This document shows, in pieces, positions 1 through 11,128 of a DNA stretch of 64,000 nucleotides. The notes under the pieces were generated by a model. It saw nothing but the letters and a program-made list of their open reading frames with translations. It did no database searches and was not told the DNA's origin. The position numbers and the translations under genes are program-made. Position 1 is the stretch's first letter, and every line of letters starts with the position of its first letter. The stretch comes from Toxonevra muliebris (taxonomy: Eukaryota; Arthropoda; Insecta; Diptera; Pallopteridae). Where the stretch lies: positions 32,507,890 through 32,571,889 of the forward strand of contig OY829328.1 in assembly GCA_963691655.1 (NCBI GenBank). The letters are read 5' to 3'.

Positions 1-290
1 AAGGCGTTCATTACGACAGGAGCAATTAACTCCAGAATTTATATAGAAAAATGCCTGCAAAAACGCTTTCTACTATTTCTTTTGGTCAGACCTAGCTACA
101 AGTCACTACTCCAGGTCAACTATGGAATGGTATAAGGAAAATATTGTCACAGTGTCCCAAAAGAGGCAAATCCTCTGAAAGACATTGGGCTATAATGAAG
201 CAAACCCTAAGAAAAACAAAGAAAGTTTGAAAAAATGATGTAGAATTCAGAAATTGATGGAATCAAGTCTATACAATAGTTATCTAACGT
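1..290 (+). pseudogene. Tc1-type transposase, C-terminal remnant
   Basis: The first bases read, with frame changes, as the C-terminal half of a Tc1/mariner-type transposase. An AFITTGAINSRIYIEKCLQK segment lines up with SFVTVGSINTEIYIK of the element at 42032-43285. A later ERHWAIMKQTLRKTKK segment (about 180-230) lines up with its ERYWALVKIDLKRTK. In this family that block holds the last catalytic acidic residue, so the E of ERHW is probably the catalytic Glu. The start of the gene lies outside the window. At least two frame breaks and a stop (after KKV) show it is dead. No 3' inverted repeat was found. Family assignment is by comparison with the other copy in this window. Confidence 0.7.
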
Positions 291-746
291 ACTGTCTCTC
301 TTACTCTCTTACTAAGAACGTGAAGCCACAAAATTTTTTAATTTGTGTTTTTAAAATTCAAATAATAGTAGCCGACCGCTGCGACTTAAGTGACTTTGTA
401 AGTTTTGAGAAGCAGCGTGGTTTACCGTTAGTCGTTGGTTTCTGCGTTACATCGTTTAGCTGCTATTTGTGTTTGAAAATTGGTATCTCGCTTTTGCGGC
501 TAATTTGCCGCTGCGCAAAAAAAATTTGAAAATTTTTCAAAGTCAAAGTGATGACAAATAAACATTTCAAAATAAATGCTTAAAATATAGTTCAATATCA
601 CTAGAAATCAACTAATTGTTTTATTTTAATGATTTTTTTTGCTATAAATAAGAAAAATTGCAGTCAATACTATGAAATTTACCTTGCAGCTAAATTTACG
701 CTGCTCGCCCTCTCGTGTAACTTTTCAGAGCGCGCCCTCCGAAGGG
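291..746. other. Unassigned AT-rich spacer
   Basis: No transposon or host gene is recognised here. There is a short open frame at 254-529 with no family resemblance, and two stretches rich in GCTGC/GCGC words near 440-510 and 690-740. Confidence 0.4.
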
Positions 747-851
747 TTAAAGATATTAAAATTTTGTATCTTACGTTTATACATTTTGTTTCGATTGGAT
801 GAATAGTTTTGGCACAATTAAGTAAATTGTTAAGAAATTTGGTGTTTTTTT

Positions 852-864
852 TACAAAATTTTTG
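852..864. repeat. Left TSD of the LINE at 865-2054
   Basis: TACAAAATTTTTG here is repeated exactly at 2055-2067, directly after the CCTAACC tail. The 13-bp direct repeat marks the insertion point of the LINE and fixes both of its ends. Confidence 0.85.
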
Positions 865-2054
865 GTTTCATTGGTTGCCAACCTCACTTCTGGTCAAGCA
901 ACAAGCTAAGTGCTCTGCTGCCAGACTCAGTGCCCTAACTCGCTGGACCCGGTCAAACCTGGGCCATGCCAAGATTTTAATCCACGATACGTCCGTACCA
1001 ACTAACGTAGACTACATTTGCTCTACCCCTAATTTAAACCACACGTTCTTCACCCATATCCCCAGTAGAGAGGAATGGGTTAATGACGAGGTGGTCACTG
1101 ACAATTTAATTGACATCTATACAGATGGATCCAAATCGGAGGAAAGAGTCGGCTGTGGCATCTTCTCTAGTAAGCTAGATCTCAGACTCTCTTTCCGACT
1201 TCCTGACCATTGCAGCGTCTTTCAGGCGGAAGTAATGGCTATCTATCAAGCGTCCAAGTGGCTTATTCGCAACGATTCATTCGATACGAATATCCGCATC
1301 TACACGGACAGCCAAGCAGCAATCAAGTCCCTTGCCGGTGTTTTCACTATATCAAAGCTTGTTCTCGACTGCCGATCTTCACTCAAAATTTTGTCAAGTC
1401 ACTCGCAGGTCCACCTATATTGGGTGCCTGGACATATGGATTTTTCAGGTGACTGCAATGTCGACGAGTTAGCAAAACAGGGCTAGCAGCTTACAGATAT
1501 ATCACCTTCCTACACCATTGGTGTCCCTCTTACGTCTATTAAATTAGCCATTAAGCTAAATTACCTTAAGGAAGCAAAAAGATCCTGGGTAGCGGAGCAT
1601 ACCTGTGGTATTACCAGGCTAACATGGACCACTATGGACAATAGACGGACTAGACAGCTACTCAACCTTAGCAAAAACTCCATCACCATTACGACTTCTG
1701 TGCTCACGGGACCCTGTATAATGGGGAAACATGCAGCAAGACTAGAACTGCCATTCAATGACTTCTATCGGGGCTGCTGCTCTGAGGAGAAGGAAGAAAC
1801 AGTCCTCCATTTCATGTGCGAATGCCCATCCCTGGCCAGGAGGAGACTAAAACTCCTGGGCTCACCTTTCTTCACTAGTCTGTCAGAGCTATCATCCGTA
1901 AATATTAAGGACATAGCCAGATTCATTATGGAATCCTCATGGTTCTCCAATCCGTAAATGGGGGAGTCGCGCCGTACTGTGGTATCACAATGAGCCTAAT
2001 TTGTGTTTAAGTGTGCTTTCAAGCAGAAGGCTGCCACTCCAACCTAACCTAACC
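865..2054 (+). mobile_element. 5'-truncated non-LTR retrotransposon (LINE)
   Basis: This is the C-terminal end of a LINE with RNase H and zinc-knuckle regions and a 3' UTR ending in CCAACCTAACCTAACC. It is bounded by a 13-bp direct repeat (852-864 and 2055-2067), so it is a genuine target-primed insertion, truncated at its 5' end. The 3' UTR (about 1958-2054) holds GTGGTATCACAATG and a CAACCTAACC end that also occur in the SINE at 15086-15347. The insertion sits inside an older inverted-repeat element. The RNase H domain places it in an I/Jockey/R1-type lineage, but the clade cannot be fixed without the RT. Confidence 0.88.
866..1957 (+). pseudogene. LINE RNase H plus zinc-knuckle reading frame
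   Basis: The frame runs through the RNase H domain of a non-LTR retrotransposon ORF2, the nuclease that removes RNA from the RNA-DNA hybrid. All four acidic positions expected of RNase H are visible: D in IYTDGSK (about 1120), E in FQAEV (about 1227), D in IYTDSQAAI (about 1300) and D in VDELAKQG (about 1465), with WVPGH before the last. One TAG at 1484-1486 interrupts the frame. The same frame then continues to 1957 and contains a Cys/His cluster, RGCCSEEKEETVLHFMCECP. Apart from the missing 5' part, this single stop is the only lesion I see, so the copy is fairly young. An ATG at 809 lies in flanking DNA and is not the real start. Confidence 0.85.
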
Positions 2055-2364
2055 TACAAAATTTTTGAAAAAAAAATTTTCAATTACAAATAAAATTAGG
2101 AAAACGCAGTAATCTACTCTGCTTTAAATTTTTTACTTAAAACCTGCACTTTTACAACAAAAAAAACTAAGTTATAAAAGAAAATAATCTATAGATAAAT
2201 TTAAAAGTTACATGCAATTGAATAAAAATATCTAGTTTAAAACAGAGCAAATTATTGCGTTTTCCTAATTTTATTTGTAATCCTAATTTACAATTATGCC
2301 AAAAATATTTATCCAATCGAATAAAAATGTATGAACGTAAGATGAGAAATTTTAATATCTTTAA

Positions 2365-2935
2365 TTTCATATTCTGTTTGTACAAATCGAGTTCATAGTT
2401 TCCAAGATATTTATAACTATGTGGACAAACCTTTTTTGCTCCCATAAAAAAAATTCAGCTAGCGATATCTCCAAGACCACACCATAGAATTAAAAATGGA
2501 GTTGATTTTCGGGCTCAGCGACCAATTTTACATAGGAATTGGATAGTGGTGTTCATTGGTAATTTCGGCTGTAAACTAGTTAAATATTTGAATCAATTTT
2601 TTTGTGAATTATAGTTTAAAATATTTAATAAACTGAACTTTATTTAAGTGAAATCGGACAGTTGGTTGGTTTTTAATGTCTTCATAAAAATTGTAAAGTT
2701 TTTCTGGTTCACCCCTTAGTACTAATTTTATTGTATTAAATTTTTTTTTGAATTACAACTAATTACACTATAACTGGAATATAAAATTGAAAACTTTTAT
2801 AATGAAGTAAACAACAATGCGTAAATTATGTTATCACATCAAGCGATCAATGCAGAAATAACTCATTTTAGTTTTTCGTTCGATTAGTTTTCCTAGTTCC
2901 AGTGCAGTATTTTTAATACTCAAAGCAAGGATTGA
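2365..2935. other. Unassigned AT-rich spacer
   Basis: No gene or repeat structure is recognised between the inverted-repeat element and the tRNA-like repeat at 2936. Confidence 0.4.
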
Positions 2936-3110
2936 ATATTCTACCTGGGAATCGAACCCGTTGAAGTTGAAGTATTTAAGTTATAAATCTCTGTAGTGAC
3001 TTACTTATTATTAAAAGAATCTATTTAAAGCAATTTCTCCCCGCCTAGGAATCGAACCTGAGTCAACTAGCACTCCAGTACACCAGTTTTTTATCAGACC
3101 ACTTAGGTGG
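2936..3110 (-). mobile_element. Degraded fragment of the tRNA-like/composite family
   Basis: The stretch carries two reversed box-B-like words, GGGAATCGAACCC near 2949 and GGAATCGAACCTG near 3049, about 100 bp apart. The same two-part arrangement with matching intervening words (CCGTTGAA, GTATTTAAG) occurs at 60720-60875, and the second part again at 10075-10207. Read on the minus strand, GGTTCGATTCC is a perfect match to the internal RNA polymerase III box B. No terminal repeats are left, so this is an old fragment. Confidence 0.6.
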
Positions 3111-3419
3111 CCAAATCAAATCCTATGTGATTTTGTAAACTAATCAAAAGTTGTATATTGCAAAATAAATGGAGATCAGGGGTAAAGTATATCTATTTGT
3201 TTCGTCTCAATTTAAGTCGGCAAAAAATACATCATTTCTCTGCTTACATCCTTTAATTATTCGATTTAAGTCGTTAAACTGTCAGTCATATTTCGAATTA
3301 CGTCGTAAAATTAACGTATTATTGCTCAGCGGATTTTCTCAATTGTCTCATTTTGATATAGGTCGTTTCGATTTGAGCAGTCAAATTTTGACTACGACTA
3401 CGTAAAAGTGAGTAAATTA

Positions 3420-4670
3420 TTGGGAGTATGAATGTATAAACTCGTAATTGTGACTAACTTCATATCTATCATACGCGCCATTTTTTTGACATTGACAGCT
3501 ATTCTATCTCGAAGAGCGCCAAAAATACTATAAGAACTGATCTGTCAAATAATTTTCATAATTTTACAAAAGCGTTTTACTATAGCTGAAAATGTCGAAT
3601 TTCGTGTCAACAAAACAACATTTGCGGGAAGTTTTAATTTGCTTCTTCCATTTAAAGAAAAACGCAACTGAAGCACATCGTTTACTCACTGAAGCTTATC
3701 CTGACTGTGCTATAGACGTTAGAATGTGTCAGGTGTGATTTTGATGTTGAAGACAGGGAACGTTCAGGCGGCCCGAAAAAGTTCGAAGATGAAGAATTGA
3801 AGGCATTACTCGAAGAAGATTCATGTCAAACGCAACAAGAACTTGCAGAATCTTTAGGAGTTGATCAATCAACCATTTCTAAACGATTAAAAGCATTGGG
3901 AATGATTCAAAAGCAATGAAATTGGGTGCCGTACGAATTGAAGCCGAGAGACGTCGAACGACGATTTTTCACATGTGAACTGCTGATTGAACGACAGAAA
4001 AGAAAGGGTTTTCTGCATCGTATTGTGACTGGCGATGAAAAGTGTATACGTTACGCGTGAAAAATTATGGGGACCGCCCGGACATGCATCAACATCAACG
4101 GCAAAGCCGAACATCCATGGATCCAAGCTCATACTGTGTATTTGGTGGGATATGAAAGGTGTCGTGTATTATGAGCTATTGAAACCGAATTAAACGATCA
4201 CTGGCGACCGCTACTGACTACAATTGATGCGTTTGAGCCGAGCATTAAAGGATAAGAGGCCAGAATATGAGAATAGACACGACAAAGTTCTTTTTCAGCA
4301 CGACAATGCTCGGCCGCATGTTGCAAGGCAAGTAAAAACATACTTGGAAACGCTGAAATGGGAAGTGCTACCCCACCCGCCGTATTCTCCAGACATTGCT
4401 AATTCTGATTACCACTTGTTTCGATCGATGACACATGGCCTGGCTGAACAGCACTTCCGTTCTTTCGAAGAACTCAAAAAATGGGTCGATTCGTGGATAG
4501 CCTCAAAAGATGAGGAGTTCTTTCGACGCGGAATCCATATGCTACCAGAAAGATGGGAAAAGGTTGTGGCTAACGATGGACAATATTTTAAAGAATAAAT
4601 TTATAATCACTTTTTCACAATAAATGTCCAAATTACGAAAAAAAATACGAGTTTAACTCAACGACTCCAA
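3420..4670 (+). mobile_element. mariner transposon, both ends present
   Basis: The element is about 1.25 kb, the normal mariner size. The left end begins TTGGGAGTATGAATG and the right end, read inward, TTGGAGTCGTTGAG. Both then share AAACTCGTA, giving imperfect inverted repeats of about 28-30 bp. TA dinucleotides flank it at 3418-3419 and 4671-4672, the duplication expected of mariner. The single internal gene is disrupted, so the copy cannot move by itself. Confidence 0.9.
3592..4598 (+). pseudogene. mariner transposase, frameshifted
   Basis: The start ATG opens a typical mariner transposase (MSNFVSTKQHLREVL...). The N-terminal helix-turn-helix region is broken by a small deletion and stop near 3730. 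The middle shows a second HTH (QTQQELAESLGVDQSTISKR) and WVPYELKPRD. Catalytic Asp residues of the D,D34D triad remain recognisable: VTGDEK near 4033, HDNARPH near 4303, and SDYHLF near 4415. I count 34 residues between the last two. Several stops and frame changes lie between 3730 and 4225; the last 125 codons (4224-4598) are open and end PERWEKVVANDGQYF. Normal length is about 345 residues. It looks closest to the irritans-type mariners. The HTH and catalytic landmarks are seen directly; the subfamily is recall. Confidence 0.9.
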
Positions 4671-4672
4671 TA

Positions 4673-6600
4673 ATAAATAATGGCAGGTAAGCGATCGCCA
4701 ATCACTTTCACCATTGGAAACCATTGTGCACTTTCTCCGTAAAGTTCGGAAACTTTCACTGTTGAGCTTAGAAATTGGCAGAAGTATTAACCTTTTCCCT
4801 AATATGATTTCTGATACTAAAATAGCAAGTTAATAATTATAATTGTAGTAAGGCACAGAAAAATTCCCTTCTGCCTTTAACCCCTTAGTAAGTGTTCTAC
4901 AATAGTAAATTTTAGAGCAAAACTATGGAGGTAGAAATGTAAAATCTTGAACGAAGTTGGTCTGAATGGTAATCTTAGCTTCAATCGGGAATTGTTGGAG
5001 GACTCCATAAATGAGTTTGGGTAATGATAACGATTGCCTTGTAATGGAGCATTACTTAGGCCCTTAAGTGTGATACCGATTTTGTGGGTTTTACCTTTTC
5101 CTTCTTTCTGTTAAAGAAAAACATTCAAATCTTCTGCAAGAGTCTACTTATAAGTTCTAATATTATAAAGGAATTTATATACTAATAAGATTACATTCGA
5201 GAACTGACATTATTAGTGATAATGAAGACAGTTTGTTATCAATTTCTTTCACCTTTAACATTTCATACTCTATTATGGGGTAAATCCCATTAAAGTAGTT
5301 GTTTCAAGAATACGTGATCTTATGAGGCAAGTCTTCTTTAATGATGTAAATTTTAGCTTCGCTTCAGAAAAAACACCTCTGCAACTAATGGACGTCGTGA
5401 AAAGTTTTCGGAGCTATAATTTAATAATTATTATTTTATTAGGAATTCATTAAAGTCAGCCCATGGTTTATTTTAACTCCATCACTGTAAGGAAGCTTGA
5501 GCTGAGCTAGAAAAAAAACAAGAAATTTTTACAAGTCATTCATTCATATATATTTTCATTTTGAAAACAAAACAAACTATCAAGCAAAAGAAATAATAAA
5601 ATAGAACAATTTACATGCATAATCAATTTGAAATTCGAGCTAAACTTTTTACCTTACCATCTATGGCAGATACTGCTGTCATGATAAGGCAAACACACAC
5701 ATGCACACCTAAGCGACGATACTGTCATCTCGTTTTATTTGCTGAACTTATCTAAAAAGTAAGCGGAACGGAAAACTTGCAATCCAAATTTATTATAAAT
5801 AAAGAATTTAAAGAAAGATTTCAAGGTGCGGTAACGAATAATGAACAGCAGCGATGGTTCGATTTAATATAGAAATAAAAAACAAGCATAAAATTATAAC
5901 TACTTTGAATTAATTTTGCTTCAAATTTAAAATATTTCACGTACAAGAACAACAACGTAAACAACAACAATAATTACACGGTTTTAGAGTTAGTACCATC
6001 TATCAGCATATGAAATGTCAAAATTATAACGCTTGCGCGAGCAGGTGGGTCGTACTTAGTCCCTTTTTCCTCATCTAATGCTAAAAAGTAAATATGAACA
6101 TAAATATAAAGCTAATCAGTGTCGCATGGCGTCACCTTAAGCGCGCCATCTTGCGGTCGCCGCTAGTTAATGTGTTTCATTATTGCTGCTTTGCATAATA
6201 AACTTAAAAGTTTAGATTTTTTCTTTTATCTTTTCTTGTTTTTTACTCGTTTAAACTTTACGCTTGTCACTCTTCTTTTTTTTTTCTTTTTTTTTTTTGG
6301 ATTTTGCTATAGAAATCCGTGGGTGTTGTTGCTTTTGTTAGTGGTGTTTCTGATTAAAGTGTGAATCTTTTTTATTGGAATTCGATTTCGGTGTATGTAT
6401 TTTGTATTTTTATTTTTTTCGGAGGGCTCATTAATATGATTGGCTTAATTGACAATCTTGTTCGTGCGCAGCATTGACACTTGCCTACAAAAACTAAACT
6501 TTGGCTGCCCAGTAGGAAATTATGGCAGGTTTATTTAATTCAGCAATGAATTCAAGTTTTTATATCAGCCTAATGCTTTTCAGACTTTTTTGGAACACAT
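4673..6600. other. Unassigned AT-rich region
   Basis: No gene or transposon is recognised. Present are a CAA-rich tract near 5950-5975, T-rich tracts near 6275-6300 and scattered short A/T runs. Confidence 0.4.
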
Positions 6601-7503
6601 ACTAATAGTGGGCTATATGTGAGCATGACGCGCTTAGATACATATCACGACAGAATGTCGTTTGTACAATATCTGAAAGGTGACGAGACGAGTACTCAAA
6701 TTCAGCTTTGGCTCGGCGAAGAAGGGAAGGAAATTTTTTGGAAATTGTTCTTATCTGTTATCAGACTTTGCAAAATAACACTGACCAACGCAGTGAAAAT
6801 TGAAGCTGACCTGACAATTTGATTTAATATCGTGCGGCTTCTTCAATCTTATGCAGGAGAAAATAATTCGAGATATAAAACATTGACAACTACTGCACTA
6901 TTTTTTACAAAAGTGTTATGCCGCTTAATAAAGCTGATGATATTAACATCATTGGTCATTGCAGTCAGGGCAGCATTCTCTAACCTGGAGAAGAAGTCTC
7001 GTCGAATGATCCAGCATTAACAATGTCAGTCTTAAGACCAATCAAAGAATAACTCTTGCCGGGTTAACAGGTGCTACTACGGATTCACCAAACAATTGAG
7101 AAAAGAGCCCTCTATCGACAGGCGAAAATGACCACCATCTATGATTCTTCTCAAGTTCGCTCGAGTATGAAAAGTATCGAAGAAGATGAAGCCATAAGAA
7201 GATGAGCTGAACGTCGACACTGGCATAAAAATACTGCGCCATGTTGAGTGCATGGGAAAAATACTGCGGCGAAGAAGCTTCCACGGAGAAGGAACGTGCA
7301 GAAGAAGATTACCTCATCTAAAAAGGAAAGACCAGGACAGGGGGACCAGACTGCACTTGGTCTTAGCAACTGACGCGAGTTCACGCAAAGCAGAGGCGCC
7401 TGCCGAAGCTCTACTGAGGTTGGTTGTAGTACCAACTAAGTACGTAGGTAAGTCCTATTAGTTATCAGAATCAGAACCTCTTCAAAAAAAAAAAAAAAAA
7501 AAA
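6600..7503 (+). other. Possible retroposed sequence with a poly(A) end
   Basis: The stretch ends in an uninterrupted run of 20 A (7484-7503). Upstream, 6900-7440 is visibly less AT-biased than its surroundings and has broken open frames on the plus strand, including a basic segment RALYRQAKMTTIYDSSQVRS near 7110-7165. This would fit a decayed LINE end or processed pseudogene. I do not recognise the protein and did not find a TSD, so identity is open. Confidence 0.35.
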
Positions 7504-9633
7504 CTAGAGCGTATTTTGTCTTTTTTAGGAGGTTGGCACTAAAGACTTATTTGTTTTAAACTCGCATCTCGCAAATCGTATCTATTCCCGCTGGGATATG
7601 TACCTAACTCTCCACTTCTCCTTACCGTGTCTAACGTTATACCCATGCCTTATCATAACAAATTGACAGGTGTTTAAAATCTGACATTCCTACTGTGTGC
7701 GTGTATTGTTTGTTTGTATGCATATGCCTGTGTGTGTTCGTGCATGTAATTTTTGATTATTGTATTGATTTGATATTTGAATGAAATCAAATTTTTCATT
7801 GTTTGGTATTTGAATGAAAAGAATTTCTTTGAATGAGTTAAATTATTAAATATACAGCAACAACAAAAGCAGCAAAGAAAAAAGGAAAGGAATTTCATTT
7901 GCGCGTTATTCTTGTATTAATTTGTAAGCGTTAATTTTTTGTAACTGGTGTAAAATGAAAGTATTTTCATGAATTTTTGAATGTTTCAATTTTTATATCT
8001 GATTTCTCTTGGATATAATTTTTTTTTGTTCGATTATGGTTTCCTGACACTCCACCAAGAAGAAGATGATCCTCATTTTGCCTGTATCCCGCAGTCTACC
8101 TCCATAATGTGAAGAACGGCTTATAGTACGGGAAATAACGTTATGGCGAACACCAAATGGCCAAATGCGAAAAGCTCGGCCTTGGCCCTCCATGGGCTGT
8201 TGTGCCATAATAGTAGGAGTAGTAGAACACCAAATGGCAATGTCAACCGAGAGGAAAAAAGGAAAAACGTTTCAAAATAACCAGTTTTGAGTACTATTAT
8301 ATTGCAACAAGTGCATATTCTTATTATATTAATAAAAAAATGTATGTGCGTCCATGTTTTTAGCTTGTATTGAACTTAATGCTTACAAGGAAGTGTTTGT
8401 GCTTCAGTACTGCCGACACTGAATGTTTATTTGACCGGCTTAGTAATAATTTGAAGCATTAAAAAAAAAGCAAACGATTTTTTGAAGGTTATTATTTGCA
8501 CTTCCTTTTTTGATTTGACTTCAAAGGCGAAAAAAATAGCATAAGCACTAAATTTCAAATTTGTCGGGCCTAGTTCCCCGCTCTTGACAAAATGCGTTGG
8601 GGGTAAATTTTTAGTAAGATTTTTTTCGTATATTTTAATGATACTATCAGGCGTTTTTTTTACGGCCCCCGCCGATTTTTTGTCTTTGGGCTTTATAAAA
8701 AAGCGCTTACATACTAACTCGGTAAAAGTTTCGATATTAAAATGCCGTTTTTGAGCTGTGATTGCAATCGCAAGAGCGATTGATAATGAAGTTTAGGCAT
8801 AAAATATTAATACTTAACCAGTTTTAATTTAATAAAAGGAGAGAAAAACAAAATTAATTTGATTTTCAGCGTTGAAAATTAGGAAAACTCCTTTACAAGC
8901 ATGAAAGTGTTCGTACTTTAGTTTTGTCCGATACTTGTCCGAACACTTTTATTGAACAACATTTTTGATTTGCTTCGGACTTGTAGTCCGCCATTTTTTT
9001 TTTTTTTTTCTATTACTATTTCCGAAAATATAGAGAGGTAAAGTTTACGTGATTCACCAGTTATAGCCTTTTTCAAATCGCGATAACTCCACTTCTGTTC
9101 ATCGCATCGAGTAAAATGAACAACCATTTTGAAGGTATTGAAAATTTCTATATTTGTGTCATATTAATTGTAAAATTGTTTCAGAAAAATATTTGTTATT
9201 AACAATTAAATAATTGAAATTCAGTTTACTATTCGTTCACGATGGAATAAAAAATTAAAAAAAAATACTATCGTATTCCTTGGAAAATTTCCTGTAGTAA
9301 ACATATTTTTTCAGATTGGTAGATTCATATTGGCTGTATAAAATTCATTAATTACGACGGAAGGATGCGCTTCGCGACGCGTAATGTGGCATTGAGCGAA
9401 TTCAGAATACATTCAATCACTACGCATCACTAAGTTGTGGAGGCTAAGAAGTAAATACAATAAAAATATGACATTTTCAATGAGATTGTAATATTTTGAC
9501 AGTTAAACTATTTCGCATCTCCAATATTTGCATTGAACGCTCACATCTTATTGCTTTAAGTCGCACTTTCGCAATTTCGCACTATTGCATCAACGCGTGA
9601 ATGCCCACATAATATTATATTTATATCCAAATA
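7504..9633. other. Unassigned region
   Basis: No confident feature. A minus-strand open frame at 7993-8208 contains FGVRHNVISRTI, which faintly resembles a transposase helix-turn-helix, but there is too little to call. A T-run sits at 8995-9010. Confidence 0.4.
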
Positions 9634-10207
9634 CAGTGGCGGATACAGGAAGCATTTTTTTGGGGGGGGGGGGACCTAAAAAATAAAAATTCTCCCTGTG
9701 AACCAAAACGCGGTCTGGAGCGTTACATTGTTTTTTTTTTGCTTATTTATAAACTTTATTTCGATGACTAACAATTTTAAAGGTACGGCCATGTGAAAAC
9801 TTACTGGTACGTTACGCATTTCGGGAAAACCTTGTTCTTGTAGCAAAGCATTTCACAATCGTGATAGGATCGTGGAAAATATAACAATAGGAAACAATTA
9901 TTCAGTTTTCGGTTTTAGATTGGTTTATAATGGGTCAAGAATCAGTAGAATTTTAAGAATAATTCAAGGTCGCTGAAATTTTCTCTTTCCCATCTGGGAT
10001 TTTCTTTATATCGACCCGAAACCTATAGTTTTGTTTTTTTGTTTTTTTTTTTGGTGGATTCAATCAAGTCAAGTATTTAAGAACTAAATCACCGAAATGA
10101 TCCATTTTATTATTGTAGAACAATCCATTTGGACATTTTTAAAGAATTAAACCCTACCTGGGAATCGAACCTGAGACAGCTAGAACTCCAGTCAAGCTCT
10201 CATCCAC
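9634..10207 (+). mobile_element. Composite TIR element, one end only (copy A)
   Basis: It begins CAGTGGCGGATACAGG followed by a run of 12 G (9662-9673), as does the element at 60277. It then runs in parallel with it: ATAAAAATTCTCC, GAACCAAAACGC, GGCCATGTGAAAACTTACTG, TCAGTTTTCGGTTTTAG and TTTCTTTATATCGACCCGAA. It stops just after the tRNA-like part (10152-10207). The RT fragment and the far terminus of the other copies are absent. It is therefore either a truncated copy or the ancestral part before RT capture. Confidence 0.75.
10152..10207 (-). repeat. tRNA-like segment of copy A
   Basis: On the minus strand it reads GTGGATGAGAGC, then GACTGGAGTTCTAG, then CAGGTTCGATTCCCAGG. The box B word GGTTCGATTCC is perfect; a box-A-like GTGGATGAG precedes it at tRNA-like spacing. 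There is no matching acceptor stem, so it is not a working tRNA gene. Confidence 0.5.
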
Positions 10208-11122
10208 CATATGAAATTTAAATTGTTTTAATTCTTACACAACAAGCAAATACAATTTAAGTTCTAACGCACAAAAATCTCTATTATTATAATATGGAAT
10301 ATGAAAATTGTAAACAAATTTGTCAAAAGTTTGAATTTTTTTGGGAGCAGTGTTTAGTGCGTTTTTAAGTCTACAGATGGAATCTGACAGCATTAAAACT
10401 ATGGTAAAGAGAATAAAAAAAATGGTGTCAGCTTTGACCTGAAAATTATTTATCCTTGGTCGAGGCTATCTTACAAAAGCTCTACATTTCCAAAATTTAT
10501 AATTATGTAAAAAGAGCATTTCATAAACCTCGTATTACATTAGTACCAGAAACAGGAGAGCTATAATGGTTCGATCTAACATAGCTAATATATCTATTCA
10601 GAAAATAAAAAAAAATCAAATGTAATAATACTATTAAAATTTCAAAAGTCATGCAAATAGAAGCTGGGGGAAAACATAAAAAATATCCTCCTAAAGCAAT
10701 ATTTAGCTACTTTACTCTTAATGTACTAGCAAATGTGATAACAAAAAACAAAGCCAGTAAATGCAGAAGCTTTAACCCTTAGAATGAGTTTGGTCGAAAA
10801 AAAACTAATTTTAGAATTTTGAGCACTCATTTATATAAAGCGGCCCCAGTGTGCGTCGGTATATTTATATATATGAATCTATACACCCACAAGTTATACA
10901 CACACATACATGAACATTTTATTTTCTTACTAAAAGATTTACAACACTCCCGCTTTAAATTTATGCACTTTTGTATACCTATATGTATGTAGCAACAAAT
11001 ACTTGTAGGTTAGTAAAAAGATTTAGTTTTATTCATGAAATATGGTAATAAGTTAGATTGGCTGGCCTAACTGTCATTTATACTAACACACATTTAAGTT
11101 TTGAGTATGTTCAAGACTAAAG
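10208..11122. other. Unassigned AT-rich spacer
   Basis: No gene or repeat family is recognised. Short TA and CA tracts occur near 10860-10915. Confidence 0.4.
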
Positions 11123-11128
11123 TATATA

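Larger units (their letters stand above)
751..2360. mobile_element. TTAA-flanked inverted-repeat element, split by a LINE
   Basis: The left arm (751-864) is mirrored by the right arm (about 2285-2360). Both arms, read inward, begin AGATATTAAAATTT and continue with TCTTACGTT.ATACATTTT and CGATTGGAT.AATA.TTTTGGCA. TTAA stands immediately outside each arm (747-750 and 2361-2364) and is a likely target duplication. A second inverted repeat of about 48 bp lies inside the right half (2080-2128 against 2235-2282, core AAATAAAATTAGGAAAACGC). There is no transposase, so this is a non-autonomous element of about 420 bp, interrupted by the LINE at 865-2054. TTAA suggests piggyBac-like mobilisation, but a TA duplication inside TTAA cannot be excluded. 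Confidence 0.7.

Noticed and set aside
7993..8208. Minus-strand open frame with FGVRHNVISRTI, possible transposase HTH
   Set aside because: The resemblance is a dozen residues, no other transposase block or terminal repeat was found nearby.
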